Part shown: positions 60,519-64,000 of the stretch, piece by piece
Position numbering within the stretch: position 1 is the stretch's first letter
Layout of the letters: each line of letters starts with the position of its first letter
DNA from: CADBRN01 sp050944685
GTDB taxonomy: Bacteria > Bacillota > Clostridia > Lachnospirales > Lachnospiraceae
Direction: 5' to 3'
Assembly (NCBI GenBank): GCA_050944685.1
Contig: JBMNRP010000014.1
Location: 1 to 64,000, forward strand
DNA: 64,000 nt
Notes under the pieces: model-generated
What the model saw: only the letters and a program-made list of their open reading frames with translations
The model's database searches: none
Told to the model about the DNA's origin: nothing
Made by a program: the position numbers and the translations under genes

Positions 60519-62570
60519 ATGCATTCTCTGCGCGATCTGAAGGGGGTAGGGGAAAAAACAGAAAAGCTCTTCGGAAAGATGGGGGTTCATTCTCAGGAGG
60601 ATCTGCTTTTTTATTTTCCGAGGACGTATGAATTTTTCGGCAGCCCCGTGGCTCTCTCCGACATCGTTCCGGATCAGATCAACGCGGCAGAGGCGGTGAT
60701 CCGGAAAACGCCGTCTGTCCGGCGGTACGACAGCCAGTCCGTCACGATCGCGGAACTGTATGACGGGGAGACGTCCGTCCAGGCGGTCTGGTTTCATATG
60801 CCATATTTAAGGACGAAACTTCGTCCGGGGATGAGACTGGTATTCCGCGGAATGGTAAAGGCGAAAGGGAAACGGATGGTCATGGAGCATCCGCGCATCT
60901 ATACGCCCGCCGGGTACGCCGAGGTCGAAAACCGTTATCAGCCGGTCTACGCGCTGACCTCCGGGATTTCCAACCAGACCGTTCAGAAGACAATCCGTGC
61001 CTGTCTCGTTTCCGGCCTCACCCCCGGGGAATATATGCCCGCTGAAATCCTCATGAAGTACGGACTCTGCTCCATACAGGAGGCAGTCACACAGGCCCAT
61101 TTTCCGGAATCGGGAGAGAAGCTCATGACTGCCCGGAAACGTCTGATTTTCGATGAGTTTTTCCTGTTCCTTCTCGGCGTGACCATGCTGCGGAGGGAGA
61201 ATGACGTCACGGCCTCGATGTTTCCCATGAAGAGAGGGACCCTCGCGGACCGGGCGGTGGATGCCCTGCCCTACGAACTGACGGACGGCCAGAAGGAGAT
61301 ATTCGAACAGATCGTCTCCGACCTCACCGGTGGAAGACTGATGCACCGGATGATCCAGGGAGATGTGGGAAGCGGGAAAACGATCCTCGCTTTTCTCCCC
61401 ATGATTCTTCTGTACGACAACGGGTATCAGAGCGCCCTTATGGTTCCGACCGAAGTCCTCGCCGGTCAGCATTACCGCGCGCTGCAATCCCTTCTGGAAG
61501 GGATCGGTCTGGATCCGGAGCTCGCCGTGCTTCTCACCGGAAGCTGCACCGCGAAAGAAAAAAAAGAAATTTACCGCCGCGTCGAGAGCGGAGAGGCTGC
61601 GATGATTGTCGGAACTCATGCGCTGATTCAGGAGAAGGTCCGCTACCGCAATCTCGCCCTTGCGGTCACGGACGAACAGCATCGTTTCGGGGTCCGGCAG
61701 AGGGAAAGACTGGAGCAGAAGGGAGGAGCGCCCAACGTTCTGGTTATGAGTGCGACTCCGATTCCCCGGACGCTCGCTCTGATTCTGTACGGGGATCTTG
61801 ACATCTCCGAGCTGCACGAGATGCCGGCGAGAAGACAGCGGATCAAAAATGCCGTGGTGGACACTTCCTATCGCCCGTCCGCCTATCGGTTTATTCAAAA
61901 AGAGGTCGCGGCCGGCCACCAGGCCTATGTCATCTGCCCTCTCGTTGAAGAGAGTGAGGAGATCGACGCGGAAAATGTGACGGATTATTCCCGGAAGCTT
62001 CAGAAGATGTTCGGGGAGGAGGTACGGGTCGGCACCCTTCACGGAAAGATGAAGCCGGCGGAAAAGAACCGGATCATGACGGAGTTCGCAGAGCAGAAGA
62101 TTGACGTTCTCGTCTCGACCACCGTGATCGAGGTCGGTGTGAATGTTCCGAACGCAACGGTGATGATGGTGGAGAATGCCGAGCGTTTCGGGCTGGCCCA
62201 GCTCCATCAGCTTCGCGGGCGCGTCGGAAGAGGAGAGGATCAGTCGTACTGCATTTTCATACAGGGGAACGGATCGAAGACGATTTCCCACCGACTGGAG
62301 ATTCTGAAAAAGTCAAACGACGGTTTTGCGATCGCAGAGGAGGATCTGAAGCTCCGCGGCCCCGGCGATCTTTTCGGCGTGCGTCAGAGCGGAATCGCCG
62401 TCTTTGAGATGGGCGACATTTACCGCGACCGTGACATTCTCGTGGAAGCCAATGAAGCGGCGCACAGTATTCTGTCGAAGGATCCAACTCTGGAATCTAT
62501 GGAAAATATTGCTTTGAAGCGAAGGCTGGAGCTCTATATGAAACAACAAAATGACTACAATCCGCTTTGA
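60519..62570 (+). CDS. recG: ATP-dependent DNA helicase RecG
   Basis: A branched-DNA helicase acting at stalled forks. The N-terminal wedge (OB) domain has the LFYFPRTYEFF start. The SF2 motifs are GDVGSGKTILAFLPM (Walker A), TDEQHRFGVRQRE (DEQH), VMSATPIPRTLAL and QLRGRVGRGEDQSYC. At 683 residues it is the standard length. ATG 60519 follows GGGAGGA; the ATG at 60501 lies before that site. Confidence 0.96.
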   Translation: MHSLRDLKGVGEKTEKLFGKMGVHSQEDLLFYFPRTYEFFGSPVALSDIVPDQINAAEAVIRKTPSVRRYDSQSVTIAELYDGETSVQAVWFHMPYLRTKLRPGMRLVFRGMVKAKGKRMVMEHPRIYTPAGYAEVENRYQPVYALTSGISNQTVQKTIRACLVSGLTPGEYMPAEILMKYGLCSIQEAVTQAHFPESGEKLMTARKRLIFDEFFLFLLGVTMLRRENDVTASMFPMKRGTLADRAVDALPYELTDGQKEIFEQIVSDLTGGRLMHRMIQGDVGSGKTILAFLPMILLYDNGYQSALMVPTEVLAGQHYRALQSLLEGIGLDPELAVLLTGSCTAKEKKEIYRRVESGEAAMIVGTHALIQEKVRYRNLALAVTDEQHRFGVRQRERLEQKGGAPNVLVMSATPIPRTLALILYGDLDISELHEMPARRQRIKNAVVDTSYRPSAYRFIQKEVAAGHQAYVICPLVEESEEIDAENVTDYSRKLQKMFGEEVRVGTLHGKMKPAEKNRIMTEFAEQKIDVLVSTTVIEVGVNVPNATVMMVENAERFGLAQLHQLRGRVGRGEDQSYCIFIQGNGSKTISHRLEILKKSNDGFAIAEEDLKLRGPGDLFGVRQSGIAVFEMGDIYRDRDILVEANEAAHSILSKDPTLESMENIALKRRLELYMKQQNDYNPL

Positions 62571-62614
62571 AAACAGGGACGATTAAGCAGATATGCAGAA
62601 AAATTCACGCAAAC

Positions 62615-62643
62615 TTGCAAAAAACTGATGAAAAGTATATTAT
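62615..62643 (+). promoter_or_regulatory. Promoter of the DUF6465 gene
   Basis: TTGCAA (62615-62620) and TATTAT (62638-62643) with 17-nt spacing, 48 nt before the ATG. Confidence 0.55.
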
Positions 62644-62691
62644 GATTAAGGTTTAGTATTTTTTATCAACCATTATCAGGAGGAATTTGTA

Positions 62692-63180
62692 ATGTCAGAT
62701 AGTACGAATAAAGTTTCCACAGCGAACACTGACATCAAGAAGACATCTTCAAGCGCTGTGAAACCGGTAGAGGCTGTAAAGAAAGCGGCGGCTTCTGTGA
62801 AGGCTTCTGTTGCACCGAAGGCCGAGTCCGCTGCTGCAGCGGTCAAGGAAGAGGTAGAGAAGCCTGTCAAAGAAGTAAAGAAAGCTGCGAGCGCCGCGAA
62901 GACAACGGTCACGAAAAAGAAAACCGCTGCCAGAAAGACGACCGCCAGAAAGACGGCCGCGAAAAAGGCAGCTGCTCCCAAAATGGAGTCAGAGGTTTTC
63001 ATTCAGTTCAATGACCTCAACATCTCTTCCGACGGACTGATCAAGCGAGTGAAAGAGATCTGGGCTGAGAAAGGGAACAAGGAGTCCGATCTGAAGGACA
63101 TCAAGGTTTACGTCAATGTCGCCGAGTCGAAGGCTTACTACGTCGTGAACAAGGACATCTTCGGAGAGTTCGATCTCTGA
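62692..63180 (+). CDS. DUF6465 family protein with histone H1-like basic region
   Basis: 162 residues in two parts. Residues 1-100 are Lys/Ala-rich and low complexity, with the strongly basic run TVTKKKTAARKTTARKTAAK resembling histone H1 tails. Residues ~102-162 are a small folded domain (VFIQFNDLNISSDGLIKRVKEIW and VYVNVAESKAYYVVNKDIFGEFDL), the DUF6465 signature. Nucleic-acid binding is a reasonable inference from the charge, not a known function. AGGAGGAATT precedes the ATG, and a strong terminator follows. Confidence 0.85.
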   Translation: MSDSTNKVSTANTDIKKTSSSAVKPVEAVKKAAASVKASVAPKAESAAAAVKEEVEKPVKEVKKAASAAKTTVTKKKTAARKTTARKTAAKKAAAPKMESEVFIQFNDLNISSDGLIKRVKEIWAEKGNKESDLKDIKVYVNVAESKAYYVVNKDIFGEFDL

Positions 63181-63248
63181 TTTTCCGGATTTGTTTCCTG
63201 CTTTCCGCACGTTTTTTACGACGGAAAAAGTATGTTGATCAATAACGG

Positions 63249-63288
63249 ATCCCATTCCGTTCCTGGGGACGGAATGGGATTTTGTTTT
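63249..63288 (+). terminator. Rho-independent terminator of the DUF6465 gene
   Basis: ATCCCATTCCGT (63249-63260) pairs perfectly with ACGGAATGGGAT (63269-63280), followed by TTTGTTTT. Confidence 0.9.
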
Positions 63289-63404
63289 CCTGAGAGATTA
63301 CCATTTTTGTACAAGAAAAATACAAAATCTTTCTCTATATTAGAAAGAAGTGCATCGCCCTGAGCCTCTTTTCATAGTAAAACGTCATAAAAACACAATT
63401 GATA

Positions 63405-63433
63405 TTGAAAATAATTTGTCAATTTGTTATAAT
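63405..63433 (+). promoter_or_regulatory. Promoter of mgsA
   Basis: TTGAAA (63405-63410) and the perfect -10 TATAAT (63428-63433) with 17-nt spacing. The AT-rich stretch from 63289 to here holds no gene. Confidence 0.8.
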
Positions 63434-63500
63434 GCAAGCATGTTTATGGTTATCATTGTGATTGCGGGATTACCGTGTATCCGATCGGAGGAGCAGGTCA

Positions 63501-63911
63501 ATGAACATAGGAATAATTGCACACAATAGTAAAAAAAGCCTGGTCGAGGATTTTTGCATCGCCTACAAGGGAATTCTGCAGAAACACGAAATTTACGCGA
63601 CCGGTACTACCGGGAGACGGATCGAGGAAGTAACCAATCTTCACGTACATAAGTTTCTGGCCGGCTCGCTTGGCGGGGATAAGCAGTTCGAGGAAATGAT
63701 CGCCCGGAATGATATGGACGTGGTTATCATTTTCTATACGCCGACCATGGTTGACCCGAAAGAACCGAATGTGAATGAAATCGTCCACTGCTGTGACCAG
63801 TACACGATTCCGGTCGCCACAAACATCGCCACCGCGGAATGCCTGATTCTCGCCGTGGACCGCGGAGATCTCGACTGGCGGGACAGTATGAAAGAGGATT
63901 CCGCTATTTAA
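63501..63911 (+). CDS. mgsA: Methylglyoxal synthase
   Basis: Converts dihydroxyacetone phosphate to methylglyoxal and phosphate, a bypass of lower glycolysis. Visible features are the phosphate loop ATGTTGRRIEE, the SLGGDKQ segment with the catalytic Asp, FYTPTMVDPKEPNV, and PVATNIATAE. The length of 136 residues is normal for short forms. ATG 63501 follows GGAGGAG (63487-63493); the frame is open to 63462 without family support. Confidence 0.95.
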   Translation: MNIGIIAHNSKKSLVEDFCIAYKGILQKHEIYATGTTGRRIEEVTNLHVHKFLAGSLGGDKQFEEMIARNDMDVVIIFYTPTMVDPKEPNVNEIVHCCDQYTIPVATNIATAECLILAVDRGDLDWRDSMKEDSAI

Positions 63912-63969
63912 AGGGACTTTTTTTCAACGATTGGAGCGGGCGTTTTCCGCCCGATGAGGATATTCCGAT

Positions 63970-64000
63970 ATGAGAGTGATTGCCGGCAGATGCCGCTCCC
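63970..64000 (+). CDS. rsmD: 16S rRNA (guanine(966)-N(2))-methyltransferase RsmD, 5' end only
   Basis: Only ten codons are in the window: MRVIAGRCRS, the very conserved RsmD N terminus (MRVIAG). The position shortly after recG, where rsmD (often followed by coaD) is usual in Firmicutes, supports the call. The rest of the gene lies outside. Confidence 0.75.
   Translation, partial: MRVIAGRCRS

Overview
The window looks like a chromosomal segment of an anaerobic Gram-positive clostridium, most likely Lachnospiraceae/Lachnospirales. The evidence is a Rnf ferredoxin:NAD+ complex, a GerW-type sporulation protein, an ispH gene overlapping an S1-domain gene, the pyrH-frr-uppS-cdsA-dxr-rseP order, dgt-dnaG-rpoD-trmK, an LPXTG pilus operon with class C sortases, and DUF6465 and DUF5662 proteins. 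By eye the base composition is GC-rich for a clostridium (mid-50s percent) in most genes. No rRNA operon, CRISPR array, intact prophage or intact insertion sequence is visible.

Layout. 1-1490: 3' end of a glycogen debranching enzyme and a DUF5662 gene. 1611-8499: aspartate kinase, then the translation/envelope/isoprenoid cluster pyrH, frr, uppS, cdsA, dxr, rseP. 9025-13586: a sortase-assembled pilus operon (backbone pilin, class C sortase, minor pilin, second class C sortase). 13667-16830: tRNA-Leu followed by a decayed integrative element: an integrase with its middle deleted, a HicB remnant, a possible frameshifted fragment, an unrecognised 450-residue gene and several hairpins. 16917-24228: dgt, dnaG, rpoD, trmK, nif3-like and nucleoside kinase. 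24308-24632: RNase P RNA. 24739-28651: maf, relQ-like, DUF308 membrane protein and a short DnaK. 28673-31100 (minus): tyrA-aroA. 31376-38159: EF-G-like GTPase, leuS, flavoprotein, cmk. 38213-40224: ispH and rpsA. 40297-41412 (minus): a YprB-like exonuclease. 41603-46742: rnfCDGEAB. 46906-54698: ruvAB, zapA, a U32 peptidase, and a RodA/FtsW plus transpeptidase pair. 54703-57093: VanZ-like, an unknown, DUF2953 and gerW. 57177-57365 (minus): rpmB. 57577-59698: Asp23-like and fakA-like. 59813-60346 (minus): a PsiE-like membrane protein. 60519-64000: recG, DUF6465, mgsA and the start of rsmD.

Most of the window is ordinary core genome. The accessory parts are the pilus operon and the tRNA-Leu scar, which lie next to each other. 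The other notable signals are an abrupt drop in GC inside the last third of ispH, a structured leader in front of the rnf operon, a second-copy style DnaK without the usual acidic tail, and an EF-G paralogue with altered GTPase motifs. I found no clearly new multi-gene system. The unrecognised gene at 15151-16503 is the best candidate for something undescribed.
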